From Marthasterias glacialis (Eukaryota > Echinodermata > Asteroidea > Forcipulatida > Asteriidae), in assembly GCA_911728455.2 (NCBI GenBank), contig OU452219.1, forward strand, positions 23,743,219 through 23,807,218: a DNA stretch of 64,000 nucleotides, read 5' to 3'. Below, piece by piece: positions 1-11,395 of this stretch. Under the pieces are notes generated by a model. It was not told the origin of the DNA and made no database searches. It saw only the letters and a program-made list of their open reading frames with translations. How positions within the stretch are numbered: position 1 is the stretch's first letter; every line of letters starts with the position of its first letter. Made by a program: the position numbers and the translations under genes.

Positions 1-1530
1 AGTGCCTGATTTAGGCATGGGACATCACAGTTTGGTCAAGGGCTTTTGGTGTTTTGATCTTTAAGTCCTTGTAAGTTGACCTTTGAAACTTGAGTCCATT
101 CAAAGTTAATGATAATTTTGAAAAAAACAAAAGAGGAAGGTCAAAAGGCATCAGCCAGAATTAAGCATTAGATTACTTTTCTTTTTGGTCTGCATTTTTT
201 CTGTCACTGACCCGAATTTGAAATTGATAAAGGTCATGCTACATTAATTGAAACTTTTGAGGGAAAAAAAAAAAACCTCAAAGGGTAGCTCACACACACG
301 TTTGTTGACCTGGAAAATTGAGGACTTCTCTTTGCTCTCCCACTGACTGGAGTTTTTTGAGCGACGTCCCCATTGGTTTTGTACACTAAAGCAAAGCGAG
401 GACATCCTCACTCTGTCAAAACGCCCGGATCCCTTTTATTAATGACCTCACTTTCAATGGGTAGAATGCTTCCCTTCCACTCACCAATAAACACAAAAAT
501 CCAAAGTCCTAAACAAAATATTTAATTTTGACGATATTTGGCGCCTTGGTTTCAGATTTAGTGCCAATCCTCAGCTGTCGGTCATGGCCAAGATTTTGCA
601 AATCACGATGCATGTATTTGACATTTTCTCGGTCAGAGAAAACAAAAATCCCAGTGCTGTAAAGAGAATCTTTGTTTTCTTGGCTTGACCAAGGTTTCTT
701 TGTGCCAGCTGTACTTACATAGAAAAATGATTCTGGCAATTCCGAGAAAATAATCCTGTCAGGCTGGACCGGAAAAAATTTAAAATTCCTATCGGAAACT
801 GGTTTGTCAAGTGGCTAGGCCATAATCATAATAATACAATTTGTCAATTTGTGACAATTTTACGTTTATATTTGTGGTAAAAAACAAGTGAACCTCCATG
901 ATTAAGAACAAAAACATGTTTTGTGTTGACTTACATCATGCAGCTGCCCTACCAGGTGTTTTTGATAGTGACTCGTCTATTAATACAAGGGTCTGGGCAG
1001 CATGTATTGATACAAATTTCCATGAAATGAACAGAGTCTGATCTGCAGTGTAAATTTCCCCTGAGAAATTCAATGTACATGTATGTACATGTAGATGAAG
1101 CATGTGCCCCTGAATCCAAACCCTTTAATCAAGCCATGGTAATTTTGGTTCATTAAGCTACTGTTTATAGATTAGGAAACTCAATGTCAGTATTTGTTCG
1201 TGATCATCATGCTAGCCAAACGCTTGTTGACAGTCAATAACTAGTCACAGATCTCCAAATAGTCCAATTTGAGTAGTAAAAACAAAAACAAAATCAAAAT
1301 TTCCTTTTTGAAATTTTTGTAGAGCATTTTTGTCTGAGAAGCATTATGTACCAAGTTCATGACTTAAAATTCAAGTCATCTTTAAAATCAATTACATTGG
1401 TACAGTGTATAATGTCAAAGGCACTATACAGGATTGGTAAAGCTGATAGTGCAGTGTTCTTATGTTCTTTGTCTGATTCAATATATAAATGAAAAACAAA
1501 CCTGTGAAAATTTGGGCTCAGTCCGTCGTC

Positions 1531-1617
1531 TGAGTCAGGAGAAAATAGTGAAAAAACGTGCACACTTTTCATCATGTAAACAGATTGTCCTTAATTTTGA
1601 TTGTTACAACCGAAATC
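1531..1617 (+). repeat. Dispersed repeat, copy 1 (inverted partner at 21661-21746)
   Basis: A stretch including GAAAATAGTGAAAAA, CACACTTTTCA and ATTGTCCTTAATTTTG followed by TTGTTACAACCGAAAT recurs in reverse orientation at 21661-21746. It has the short self-complementary block GGTTGTTACAACC type, suggesting a MITE-like or otherwise dispersed element. Both copies also have ACAGGATTGGTA about 100-150 bp to the left, in the same orientation. No coding content is seen. Confidence 0.6.
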
Positions 1618-2100
1618 AGCTGATTTTTATTGCGTTTTTTTTTTTAGGTTTTCGGATACAGTTTTTTCGAATATGGCAGCATTTCAGAGGGAAATATTTA
1701 ACAGAAAAATTAGTTCTGGTATTAACTTTACAAACAGTAAGAGTTCAGACTGAAACTAAACAATAATGTTTGTTATCCTTACCAGTCCTGTTTAGTGCTA
1801 TTAACAATGTCATAACAAGAAATACCTCTGACTTTATGCATGTAGTTATTTTTATTTGCTGTGAACAAAAGGGTTAGGGGCCTATGGTTTTAGGGTATAG
1901 ACCAATGGAAATACTGGTAACACAGTTGGTACCTGTAGGTGGTGAAAAACAGTCGAGGGCAAATTCTTCAATTCTCCCTTCATTGTGTAATGTACATGTA
2001 CATATAGGCTATAGTGTTGGTTGACTGGAAAACATGTAAAAAGACACCCAAGAGAATGGTCTTCTTTGTAATATTTTTTGTTTTTTCTTTCTTAATGCAG

Positions 2101-2370
2101 CACACATCCTAGCTAGATCAAGGGGCTTTACAAACATAATTATCCCTGTTCATCAGGCATACTAAGACCATTCCTCAAACTTTCTCAACTCCCTGGGGAG
2201 CGTACAATGCCAAGCTGCTTATAGCACTCAGGGGTTAATCCAACACGATATTATCTCAGCCCTCTCAGGTTCCCATTTAGACACCTGGGTTAAGAGAAGC
2301 AATTATGGTTAAGTGCCTTGCTCAAGGACACTATGTCATGTCGGGGGGAATGGAACCCACACTCTGATGA
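2101..2370 (-). mobile_element. tRNA-derived SINE, 5'-truncated
   Basis: Read on the minus strand, this contains a B-box-like GGGTTCCATTCC (near 2348-2359), then GTGTCCTTGAGCAAGGCACTTAACCAT, a landmark shared with the SINEs at 7280-7600 and 24060-24300. A body follows and ends in a tail reading GTTTGTAAAGCCCCTTGATC, typical of LINE-derived SINE tails. The tRNA head is incomplete: no clear A box lies upstream of the B box. It is an inactive interspersed copy. Confidence 0.7.
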
Positions 2371-3214
2371 TAGAAAATTGAGGTGCAATCTGTTGTGGTA
2401 CACTTCTATTACAAAAGCTTCTGCGGGAAGATTTATTCCTTAAATTGTTTGAGAGAGTATGATCACAATCACATAAAATGTGATATGATCACAGTATATT
2501 AAATGTGATTGTATCACATGTCATGTACAAAATATTTGTACTCTCTAATCTCCTAGAACAGATGGTTCAGTGCCATTTATACAAAAAAAAATGCAAGACA
2601 CTTTATAAAAACATCTTTTACTAGGGTTAGGAGACAAGTTTTTGAGCAGTAGGCTTTTTTTCTTTCTAGAATGTGATAATATATGATGGAGATTAAGAAA
2701 AAAGCAAGGTTACAACCATCTAACTCATAAATCTAATTGTTTCTATGTCCGTACTTCTCCAAGCTAAGTATGCGTCCATAGATGTACTGTACTTGCCTTG
2801 CTGTTTGCACAAGTACAGGCAGATAATGCAAACAAATGTCCAGCCTAGCAGACAGTGAGCACCCACATAAAATACTTGTTTGTGGGAATGAGGGTGCATG
2901 CATGGAAAATCAATGAGGTGTAGAATTTCTTGTCTATCTTTTTTTTAAACAAGGAAACCCAGTGGAAACATTTGGACTCTATTTGTGCAGGTCTTTAAGC
3001 TGCACAAACTGGTGTTGAATACGGTATTGAATGAGAATATTTCAAACAATGTCTATGAAAAAAACAATCTCCATTTCCTTTTGTACATGTACATTAAAGG
3101 TAATTATGCAGCCGCACTGACTGATACACTTTTAGCAATCATCGTAATTTATTTACCGGGGGATGTATTTTCCTGTCTGTGTTTTTAAGTACGTAAAATT
3201 ATTCTGTAGACTAA

Positions 3215-3400
3215 TCCGAGCAGCTCGTCCATGGTGGTTTGCACCACCGCAGCTATGGCCGCCGCACAGTGGGTGTTGGCACACACGCACCCCTCCATGC
3301 TGATTGGTACATGCGCGGCCGACACGCTATTGTTGCGTTGCGCGCGCATGTGGCGGCCATAGCTGCATTGATGTAAACCACCGTGAACGAGCTGCTCGGA
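3215..3400. mobile_element. GC-rich palindromic MITE, family A copy 1
   Basis: The ends are inverted repeats: TCCGAGCAGCTCGTCCATGG on the left and AACGAGCTGCTCGGA on the right. A second inner pair surrounds GCAGCTATGGCCGCC and GGCGGCCATAGCTGC. The centre carries CTCCATGCTGATTGGTACAT. A clearly related copy with the same arms and centre lies at 60718-60905. It has no coding capacity. It is much more GC- and CpG-rich than its surroundings, which sets it apart from the AT-rich flank. The size and structure fit a non-autonomous DNA transposon. I cannot assign a superfamily. Confidence 0.8.
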
Positions 3401-4991
3401 ATAGTGTAGAATAGTGTAAATGTAGGAGCACCCCTTCCCCCCCAAAATAACTAAATAACAAAAATGGAAAGAATAATTTGCTTGAGGCTTTGATGGTTGT
3501 CAATTAAATTTGATGCAAATTTGAAGCTACGATGATTTCTACTCTGCAGATTTGAAAAACAAGCGGCATATTGCCCATGACCAGGCAGTGGAAAAATAAA
3601 ACCATATTTACAATTGTCAAATAAGACAAATTAGTACAAATTTTATACATCATTGGACTGATAGGTTAGGCAATACCCAACCCAACTTCATACCAAGTAA
3701 TCTGTAAGTAAAGAATCTAAATCAGTGCTCTACATTACCTTGTGAAATTATAATGCACTTTAGATACTGTACACATAACCAGGCGTGATGATGAACCTCC
3801 TTTAACGATTCTAACGGCCCTTGGCCAAGAGTTATTTGGCCTTGTACTTCGCACAATCCAATGAAGTATAAACCTACCCCCTACCCTGTCTGAAATTACA
3901 CTTCCAGTCATCAATCTGTCATCAAATTGTAAATTAGAAATTCTTAATTGACGAGGAAAATGATACTAGAGGAACTCATCGTTACATGTATTATATATGT
4001 GAACTGGCTAACATTAATTAAAAATCAGTAGGCCAAGACCCTGTAGTATCTGTTTTGAAAGATGATTGTTTATTGTTTGGCTGAATTTATGAGTATTTTT
4101 GATGAAGAACAATATTTAGAGGAAGTTTGTACAAAGTGTTGTTATTGGTTTTGAAGGCTGTTTTTTTTCTCTGAACTGATTAGCATTGGAATGAGAAGAT
4201 TGTCAGTTCATCACCATTCATCACCGTTCGTCACTAATTAGCATGACCGACAAATAACCTACAATTTCAAAATTTGCATTTTCACAAAGTTATAAATAAA
4301 GATTCATCACTTTATCCATTGAAATACATAGCGCTGGCACTGTGCCAAAAATGCATGGTATGACTTTTGCGTTTTCACGAACCCATGAATCTGTTGACCT
4401 AATGAAGTTAAGCGTTTTCACGAAATGACGAATCTCAATATCCATTGGTTTGTACACAGCGCTCTGCATGCACGTCTCTTTGTTTTCACAAAGTGACAAA
4501 TGTGTTTAGGAATTAAATAAACTCATTTTTTGTAAGATTGAAATGTGTTGACAGTTCTGCATGAATGAAGAGGTCAGGTTTATTTTGGTAATAACATTTG
4601 AAAGAAAAAATAGTAAGCAGTCACCCAAACAGCAGTTTGAAAAATAGTTAAACTTCAAACACAATTTTCTCCAAACAAAGAATTTTGGCGGTGGAGTTGA
4701 TTCGTCACTTCATGAAAATGGTGATGAATTTATCACTTGAAATTATTTTTGTGATTACTTTAACATTTAGTATACATGGGAGTTGTGATTTAGAATTAAT
4801 TGATAACATGTATGAACAAGCAAATTGTGCTGAGGAGTAGTTTTGGTTGCTTTTAAATAAACAATGAAAGACCAAATTGAGGACTTATTAGAAATAAGGA
4901 CTTATTAGAACTGACGTTTACATTGGGACATACACAATGTATGTGGACAGACTCTCAAATATGATGAAAGAAGTGCCTGCAAATATAGTTG

Positions 4992-5402
4992 AAGGCCTGC
5001 TAATTCACAGAGGAAGCGGAGGCCAATAGGCCATATTTTTGACAGCAAGAGGGCGCAATACTCACTCCATTTTGGAAGTACACAAATATTTCAAAACATT
5101 AAAAATACAAATTTTCCAAGCAAATATCTTACACTGATGACATTGTAAAACTGTCAATAAAAAAAAACCCTCACAAGTTGTATATTAGCTGTTTCATTTG
5201 AAGTCTAATTGCATCTGGTTTACAACACCATTTCTATGGTTTGACCCCCAATCTACCCCAAAGGGCACCCTCTTGCAGTAAAAAATAAGGCCAATTGCCT
5301 CCATGCCCCTGGGATTTGCCTTGGTGCTCTTTGAAATGTTTCAGTAGAAGTTTAGATTTTGCTCATAGAGATGCCCTTACAGCAAAGAAGTATCGGGTCT
5401 GC
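4992..5402 (+). mobile_element. TIR element family C, copy 1, interrupted by another MITE
   Basis: The left part (4992-5027) reads AGGCCTGCTAATTCACAG then GAGGAAGCGGAGGCCAAT. The right part (from about 5291) reads CCAATTGCCTCCATGCCCCT and ends AGTATCGGGTCTGC. Joined, they match the order of the intact family C copies at 32470-32655 and 63558-63734. The outside flanks are TAGTTG (4986-4991) and CAGTTG (5402-5407), a 6-bp target duplication with one mismatch, or 5 bp exact, with one base of end ambiguity. The middle is a separate MITE at 5028-5292. No coding content. Confidence 0.7.
5028..5292. mobile_element. MITE nested inside the family C element
   Basis: The left end reads GGCCATATTTTTGACAGCAA then GAGGGCGC. 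The right end reads GGGCACCCTCTTGCAGTAAA then AAATAAGGCC. The two are imperfect terminal inverted repeats of roughly 28 bp. Flanks are CCAAT on the left and CCAAT or AAT on the right, depending on where the end is drawn, consistent with a short target duplication. The interior is AT-rich with no coding capacity. It is younger than the element it interrupts. Confidence 0.7.
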
Positions 5403-5762
5403 AGTTGGCCACTGGCTACTGACATATAGAAAGAAGAACCAAACACAGAGACACAAAGAAAAGCAATATATATATAGCAAACTAATATCTATGCCGAGAC
5501 GTTGTTGTAGAAATGTCAAATGTGCCAATCCTAATGAAAGATAAGGCCTTGTATGTCGGCGATCATAGAGAGGATTTTTTTTCCCTGATACATAAGGTGA
5601 ACTCACCCCTTCTTATCATACAACAGCATCAACAACAGATGTGTATCGTCATTGTAAAAGCAACTTCCGGATGAGGTTATTTGTTTTCATAGAATGTACA
5701 GATCCCAGTACTTCTCCATGATGAGTTTAAGTCTAAATAATGTATTGTCTTTCCCCTTGCAG

Positions 5763-6234
5763 GGTTTTCCGGTGCTGTAACGTCGCCCTGGGTTTTTTCT
5801 CCAAATGCGGAAGGGCCTTGGGCTGGCAACAGAGACCTGAGAAGCACAGGGGGACATTGACACGGAACTGAGTCCTCAGCTCTTAACACCTGGCAAAGCC
5901 GGGCATCTTCTCCCCACCCACATGTGGGCGACGAGAAAGACTCTCCCAAGATAATCCCCAGCAAGGTGTTGATCGTCAGGTGGGGGAGCGGCAGGGCCAG
6001 ATCCCTTGGAAGTTCTGCTACATGTGTAGTTGCACACTTGTTGAGGTTCCGTAGCCTGCAAGAACAGACTGCTGTGGCCCACCGCACTTGTTATTGAGAG
6101 GAGAGTTGCCTTGGAGAGTAACTGGTAAAGGAGTGTGTGGGTTGATGCCACCATTCGATTGGAAAGTCGACATGATAGACAGTACTCTTTGCTGAACAGA
6201 TAACCTTCAGATTGCCTGAACGTATTTATTTCAG
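5763..6234 (+). promoter_or_regulatory. Probable 5' leader exon / promoter-proximal region of the PLC beta gene
   Basis: This is a GC-richer, apparently repeat-free stretch directly upstream of coding exon 1. It follows TTCCCCTTGCAG, which could be a 3' splice site with AG at 5761-5762. CTG followed by GTAAAG near 6124 could be a 5' splice site, and TTTATTTCAG with AG at 6233-6234 a second acceptor. One reading is a 5' UTR exon at about 5763-6124, a short intron, then an exon from 6235 carrying the start codon. The alternative is a promoter and a single first exon. I see no clear TATA box. Minus-strand open frames of 136 and 92 codons here have no recognisable domain and are probably shadows of this composition. 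Transcript data would decide. Confidence 0.3.
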
Positions 6235-6402
6235 ATCTTCTGCCAAGACCACAAGCTCAGCTGTACGCTCGGACCTGTGATCCGCCCAGAAGGATCACAG
6301 CCCGGACGGTGTGTTCATAACGCAGATCGTGAACGGTGTAAACATTGAGATAACTGATGCACTAGAGACCACTGTGGCAGAAGCCAGAACCCACTTGCCA
6401 GA
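6235..6402 (+). other. 5' UTR immediately upstream of the PLC beta start codon
   Basis: This runs from a good acceptor-like site (TATTTATTTCAG, AG at 6233-6234) to the start codon at 6403. The frame of the coding exon is closed upstream by TGA at 6355-6357, sixteen codons before the ATG, so translation cannot start further upstream in this exon. The start context is CCAGAATGG, with A at -3 and G at +4, a strong metazoan initiation context. The exact 5' boundary of the exon is inferred. Confidence 0.45.
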
Positions 6403-6486
6403 ATGGCTAAATTGTATGACTTCCAGTGGCAGATAACTGTCCCTGATGGCCTACTAAATGGAGCATCCTTTGATCGCTATGATGAG
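6403..6486 (+). CDS. Phospholipase C beta (PLCB4/norpA type), coding exon 1
   Basis: Codes for residues 1-28, beginning MAKLYDFQWQITVPDG and ending FDRYDE, before the donor GTAGGG (GT at 6487-6488). The family cleaves PIP2 into IP3 and diacylglycerol at the inner plasma membrane, downstream of Gq-coupled receptors including rhabdomeric opsins. As I remember the vertebrate PLCB4 N terminus, it has the same MAK-Y-F-WQ opening, VP motif and FDRY block, and Drosophila norpA is similar (Y-F-W, VP, FDR). This segment leads into the N-terminal PH domain. The start is chosen because of the match to the family start, the upstream in-frame TGA at 6355 and the good initiation context. The junction is phase 0 and joins cleanly to exon 2 at 35905. 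The gene continues beyond the window; PLC beta proteins are usually 1,000-1,300 residues. Confidence 0.93.
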
Positions 6487-7279
6487 GTAGGGCCATATAT
6501 GTTAACTGTGTTTTGCCTTATTTTCATCGTTACTAACAACCATTTTCTCCAAAGCGGGTCACACAGATGTCATGATGCAATTCACAACAATGGGAAAAGT
6601 AAACTTCAGTCAAAGAGATAAATGTCTCTTGGTGACAAATGAGTCAGAGAGCTAAACATTGCCCAGGACAAGAAGTAATGAGATTGGTGAGGTACATTAC
6701 TGTTACAAAGAAGTGGTCAATATCTTGTTTGGGCCGTAAAGATAATATAAGAGACCAATCCATTGATCCTTTAAGCCCCGCCCACTATAACGACCACCCA
6801 TCAACGATACCAATGAGGGCCAGCATGAGTTTAACAAGTGCGTCTTGCCAGGTGATGCAACGAGGCAATCCAAAATGGCTGTAGTTTGCATTTATGTATT
6901 GTGTAATGGACTTTTTAACATGTGGGATTTAATTTGATTTTTCGGCACACTGTTGTGGTTAGGATGGACAAAGTTTTGATGGGGTGGAGCCAGATGGGTT
7001 TGTGATCGAATTGTGTTAGTCTTTTGAACATTTTGCAGTTTTGCAATGTGAAGCGGCCGAGTTTTGACAGCCGCCTATCAAAGTGTTCTATTTTACCAAA
7101 TGACTGTTTGATTGTTGTACAGTGCTGGGATGACAAGCACAGTTTCTGACAGTATTCCTGAATCAAGTGTGAGAAGAAGTTTTAGTTTTATTCAGTGTTT
7201 ATTTTTATTTCATTTTAGCTGATGCGTTGCAAGTAAAAAAACGATTAGCACTAAGACAACAGTAGGGATATTACTGTGG

Positions 7280-7600
7280 TGTGTCTTGGTTGAGCGGATA
7301 AGAACACCGGATCCAAGCTATGGTGTTTCTGACCAGCGGAGTGTAGGTTCGAGGCTCGGTCATGACACTTGTGTCCTTAAGCAAGACACTTAACCATTTT
7401 TGTCCCTTCGGATGGGACGTAGAGCCGTAGGTCCCATGTGCTGTGTAATGTATGTAAAAGAACCCAGTAAACTTATCATAAAGAGGTCTCATACTTCAAA
7501 ACGTAACCCCGCATACCTTGCGGGGAAAAAACATTGAGCACTTTGAGACGCCCATCGGGTGTGATAAAGCACTAAGAACTGTGTATTATCATTATTATGT
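7280..7600 (+). mobile_element. tRNA-derived SINE, near full length
   Basis: The head has an A-box-like TGGTTGAGCGG at 7287-7297 and a B-box-like GGTTCGAGGCT at 7346-7356, spaced as in a tRNA gene. Next comes GTCCTTAAGCAAGACACTTAACC, a landmark also seen in the SINEs at 2101-2370 and 24060-24300. The body includes CCCTTCGGATGGGACGTAGA. The 3' part reads AGCACTTTGAGACGCCCATC and ends with ATTATCATTATTATG, a LINE-type tail with a simple-repeat end. The head is tRNA-like, but the surrounding element shows it is a retroposon and not a working tRNA gene. Confidence 0.85.
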
Positions 7601-8069
7601 TCTATTAAAAACAAATGTGTAGAGAAATCCTGTTTAGTTCGTTCGTTATTTTGTTGAAAGTGCACATCTGCAGGATTTTAACAGGCAAGGTCCTGCTGTC
7701 ATTGGTTGAATTGAGATCTTTCTGTTTTAATGACATTGACATTTACAGCTTGTGCTGCATTGAAAGCGTTTTGTTATGAGACAAGTACATGTATAATGGG
7801 CATGCCATCATATGCTAATGTATGCACATTCTGGAGGTATTAGTTTGCAGTTTGATGCTTGCTGTTGATAAATACATAGACTTCTTGATTAAGGAGAAGA
7901 CAAATCGTCACCATTCTTCTCTCTGTACATGTAGAAATAAAGCACTTATGAAACAGAAACTACGTTATTACTGAATATACAGACTGGCCTCTTGAATCGA
8001 TTATCACGACCTTTATTGTACTGGCTTTTCCATCCCTGCACCTAGAATTTCGACAAATCTACCATAGAT

Positions 8070-8215
8070 CAGACAGTCTCGACTTAAACAATCCATGTTC
8101 CAAACTTCTCTCAAATCTTATTTGTTCTCGGTACGACACCATAAGCAATGAATGTTGGGTTGGCGCCTTACAAATTTACTAATTGATTGATGGATTGATT
8201 GATTGTGAAAGCCCA
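8070..8215 (+). mobile_element. LINE 3' end (ORF2 C terminus, 3' UTR and ATTG tail)
   Basis: The plus strand reads MFQTSLKSYLFSVRHHKQ then a stop near 8150. This matches the motif F-x(2)-LK-x-YLF that ends the reverse-transcriptase protein in CR1/L2-like and related non-LTR elements. The 3' UTR continues with GGCGCCTTACAAATT and ends in repeated ATTG (8181-8205), the microsatellite tail typical of these LINEs. Only the last few dozen codons remain, so it is a 5'-truncated dead copy. Confidence 0.65.
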
Positions 8216-10330
8216 GCAGAATGGCCATTACGATACGTAAATCTTGACCTGATCTGGGTGGATCATATTCGGCACTTTTCAGACTGGACCCCTTCTTTAG
8301 TTCTTACTTTACCAGAGGGTTCAACAGGCTCAATCGTTCAGAGTTATTCCAGTATGTATACTAGATTCCATAAATTACTCCCATTTTTGGCAGGTACACG
8401 TATGCGTACGTTACAGTGTTCACAATGTACTTGCATGAGTTTAGTTGTATGTGCAGCACTCAGAGATACATTAGTGGACATTTTACACTCATTAACTGTA
8501 AACCAATTAACATGTAATTGAATTTTAATTGGCATTTCTTCATGTAAAGACCAATACACTTTGGAGTGTTCCATACAGTTCTCTTTCACCATTACTGGGA
8601 TGCATTTAAAATGCTCAGAATGCATGCGTCGACACAGATTTGATCTTGTATCACGATGGTGCATCATCGTCCTTGGTCGGAGATGTTTGTGATGTATCAA
8701 AAAATAAATGTGAGATGCAATGTGTGGAACAGTGTGTGCCCATTAATGACAGCAAATGATTGCCGCTTGGATTCATCTGAAGTTTGCTGTATACATGGAC
8801 ATGATGTATGCCTAAATATCAGGAATAACTCAAGTTGATGAACTTGAATCCACAATAATGCACTGTATCATTTACTGGCAACTTCAACAATACAGTATTT
8901 TTTTTTCTCCATGTAGATGTACCCTTCAATGCAAATTGATTATTGCATGTCTACATGATACATGTACATGTACGCTTTATAATGCACTGTGTCACACACT
9001 GCATGAAATCATATTGGCACATTTCCTAATCAATACCATCATGATACTGCCTGCAGGTACGATGTACATGTGCAGTATTTACGCTTGAACTTCATTGAGT
9101 GGTCACGCAATTTCTAACGGTCATGAACACGTCTATACTCGTACCATCCATATTATGCGTAAACATCACGTACATTACCCTGCAATTTAAATTTTATACT
9201 CTTGTATAAAATTATTACTATATATCAGTTGTACTTGTTGTTCACAATCACATGCAGCTATACATGTTTTATCAGCGTTGTGCTTACATAGTACATGTTT
9301 CATGTGTTAATTTTAATATTTCCAAAAAGTCTATTGCTAAATGCACTATCAACACGTCTGGCAGGGATGTAGGGCATGCAGATGTGTGCTGTTTATGTTG
9401 TGATCTCCACACGGAATGGTGTACACGCCCCTTACTTGAACGTGTTACATGTACTATCGGGTATCTAAAGATGCCATTAACATTTTCTTTGATATAAACA
9501 CGGCCCATTAGCCGTTCTGTGTGGGCTGGGCCCCGGTTTACCAGGAGTGCATTCACAGCACATTTTGAGATGAGTCAAATTATGATGTCCTTCATGTTTC
9601 TCCTGACTGTGTTACGACCCTGAGTAGTTTTAACACTGGCAAATGCCATGCAGGGAACCCTGCTCCATGATGGGCCATCATTACTAATGGGAATTCCATT
9701 GGGTCCCACCTCAGGGGAAGAAAAAAAAAATCATGAAAAAATCAGGCAGAATTTAATGGACGAAATGAGATTATCTGAGGTCAAATCGAAAGCAGGGGTA
9801 TTAGGGAATAAGGTTGCCTGTGGAAATGGTGGAATACTGATTGGAAGACCCTTTGAATAATTATAATTTGTATTAAATCCCTATTACATTATTTACCTTT
9901 AAAATCAATTGATTTCAAGAGAATAATTGAAATTACGTAAAAGACAAATATGTTTTTTAACTACTTTTGTTTTGCTAAACACATACTGTACATATGTTCT
10001 GTGTGTTCCTTCAGCTGGAGTATTTCTGGCTGCCTTTGGTTCACTAATTATATACATTTTCATGGAGAAAGATGACTTTTTATAATATCCACTGCACAGT
10101 CTCAACAGCATGGATGGCTGACCTGTGTGTACATTCTTAAACCACATTTAATGTATGGCTGAAATTGTAAGATATCGGACATAATGTGATGGTTGGCTAT
10201 GCTCCATTAACAAGGTTCAGCATGATTAAAGGAATGCAACATCGTTGGATTTGGAAGGGGTTCATTCATTCCTGTCTGTTGATTTGAAAAAAAGAAAATG
10301 GCTCGCTGCTAATTACAGTATTCAAACCTC

Positions 10331-10450
10331 TTGTCTAGTGGTTAAGACATCTGCTTTCGAATGGTGAGAGTCATGGGTTCAAATCCCACCACAGTAGTAT
10401 GCCTGTGGATTTGTTTTTCCAAACTGGGAAAGTACAGACTACTTACTTAT
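10331..10450 (+). mobile_element. tRNA-derived SINE, family with GCCTGTGGATTT body
   Basis: The head reads GTCTAGTGGTTAAGACAT (A-box-like) and GGGTTCAAATCCCACCACAG (B box plus acceptor-like arm, near 10376-10395). The body begins TATGCCTGTGGATTTG and continues through a CCAAACTGGGAAAGTAC segment. The same head and body occur on the minus strand at 29800-29915 and 40390-40540. The shared body beyond the tRNA-like part shows this is a retroposon family and not an isolated tRNA gene. Confidence 0.75.
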
Positions 10451-10737
10451 CACACATCAGTGTTGGTTAAGAATAAAAAATATGTCTTTATCCCTGATGC
10501 AATTATTGTATCTGTTAAATCTGTTTCTTTTTTTTCCTTTTTTTTTTTTTTTTGGGGGGGGGAGGGGAAAGTAACACTCCGAAATATGAGTTATAACACT
10601 GATGTGTTTGTTACTGTTTTTGTATCTTTGAAAAGTAAGACTTGATGTACATGTACTGGTAACTTTGATTGTCTAGAAAATTACCATCACAAAATATTGT
10701 TATTAAATGAAAAGCTCAATACTTTTTATAACTGACT

Positions 10738-10800
10738 TTCAGATCTTTGTCATTTGATTGGTGGAAGTTACATCATGTGACATTCACTATTACTCCCATC
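10738..10800 (-). mobile_element. Fragment sharing the outer end of hairpin family D
   Basis: AGATCTTTGTCATTTGATTG at 10741 is the reverse complement of the AATCAAATGACAAAGATC block that forms the left end of the family D hairpins at 34814 and 62916. It is followed by GTTACATCATGTGAC, as the copy near 62704 is followed by GTCGGTCACGTGAT. It may be one end of a larger element whose other end is the hairpin at 11190-11395, or a solo end. Confidence 0.5.
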
Positions 10801-11189
10801 TGCACCAGTGATAGAGAATTCCTATTCGTCCATGGGGAATAGTATTCAACAGTTAGGACCATCCTTGTTCACAGTGTTTAGAGCGCCGCTGCTAAAACAA
10901 AGGAGCACCTGTGCAAAAGGTTGAGATCCGATCGATCGTATTTATTTTTTTTTTCATTGTTGTCAACCAAACGCACAAACATGGCGAAGGGAACCTGCAA
11001 AGTCGGAAAACTGTTGATGTTCAAAAACATTTCATAATGTTTTTCCATAATATTTGTGGAACATTTAAAATACTGAAGTTATTAAAAAAAATTTTTTTGC
11101 AATTTAAATAAAATGCAATATGTTCTGAACCTTAAAATAAAAATTGGGCACTAATGATTTTAAATGATGTTAAATTTATTTCAAAAATA

Positions 11190-11395
11190 CATCAAATGAC
11201 AAGTATCCGTGTGTCAGTTGTATAAAACAAATATTGAGTGGCTTTAAATTGTGGAATGGGAGGAATATTATTGCTCGGTAAAATTTGGACCTTTCCATTT
11301 CACTCGGCATCGCCTCGTAAAATGGAAAAAGTCAAAATTTTACCATGCGATAATATTCCTCGCATTGCATTCTGAGCCACTCAGTATTTGTATAT
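11190..11395 (+). mobile_element. Hairpin element family D, copy 1
   Basis: The left end reads ATCAAATGACAAGTATCC then TTGTATAAAACAAATATTGA. A long imperfect stem follows around the centre CTCGGCATCGCCTCG at 11303-11317, with arms such as TTTGGACCTTTCCATTT and AATGGAAAAAGTCAAAATTT. The right end reads ACTCAGTATTTGTATAT. The left-end block, centre and right end recur at 34814-35020, 62913-63120 and 63306-63511, while the stem arms differ. No coding capacity is seen. Confidence 0.8.

Larger units (their letters stand above)
1..5762. other. Upstream flank, no coding exon recognised
   Basis: This is AT-rich non-coding sequence upstream of the phospholipase C beta gene. Its short open frames look like chance: none shows a recognisable domain, and none pairs with convincing splice sites. 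Recognisable content is listed separately: a dispersed repeat at 1531-1617, a minus-strand SINE at 2101-2370, a GC-rich MITE at 3215-3400, and a nested TIR element at 4992-5402. Between 4270 and 4500 the motif TTTTCAC followed by AA occurs four times (near 4280, 4373, 4414 and 4486), mostly with GAATC or similar downstream, giving a loose irregular direct repeat. In 1-1400, 1620-2100, 2371-3214 and 3401-4265 I see nothing beyond AT-rich unique-looking DNA. Distal promoter or enhancer elements may be here but cannot be seen from sequence alone. Confidence 0.6.

Noticed and set aside
5677..6154. Minus-strand frames of 136 and 92 codons upstream of exon 1
   Set aside because: They lie antisense to the probable 5' leader, have no domain, and are explained by the higher GC content.
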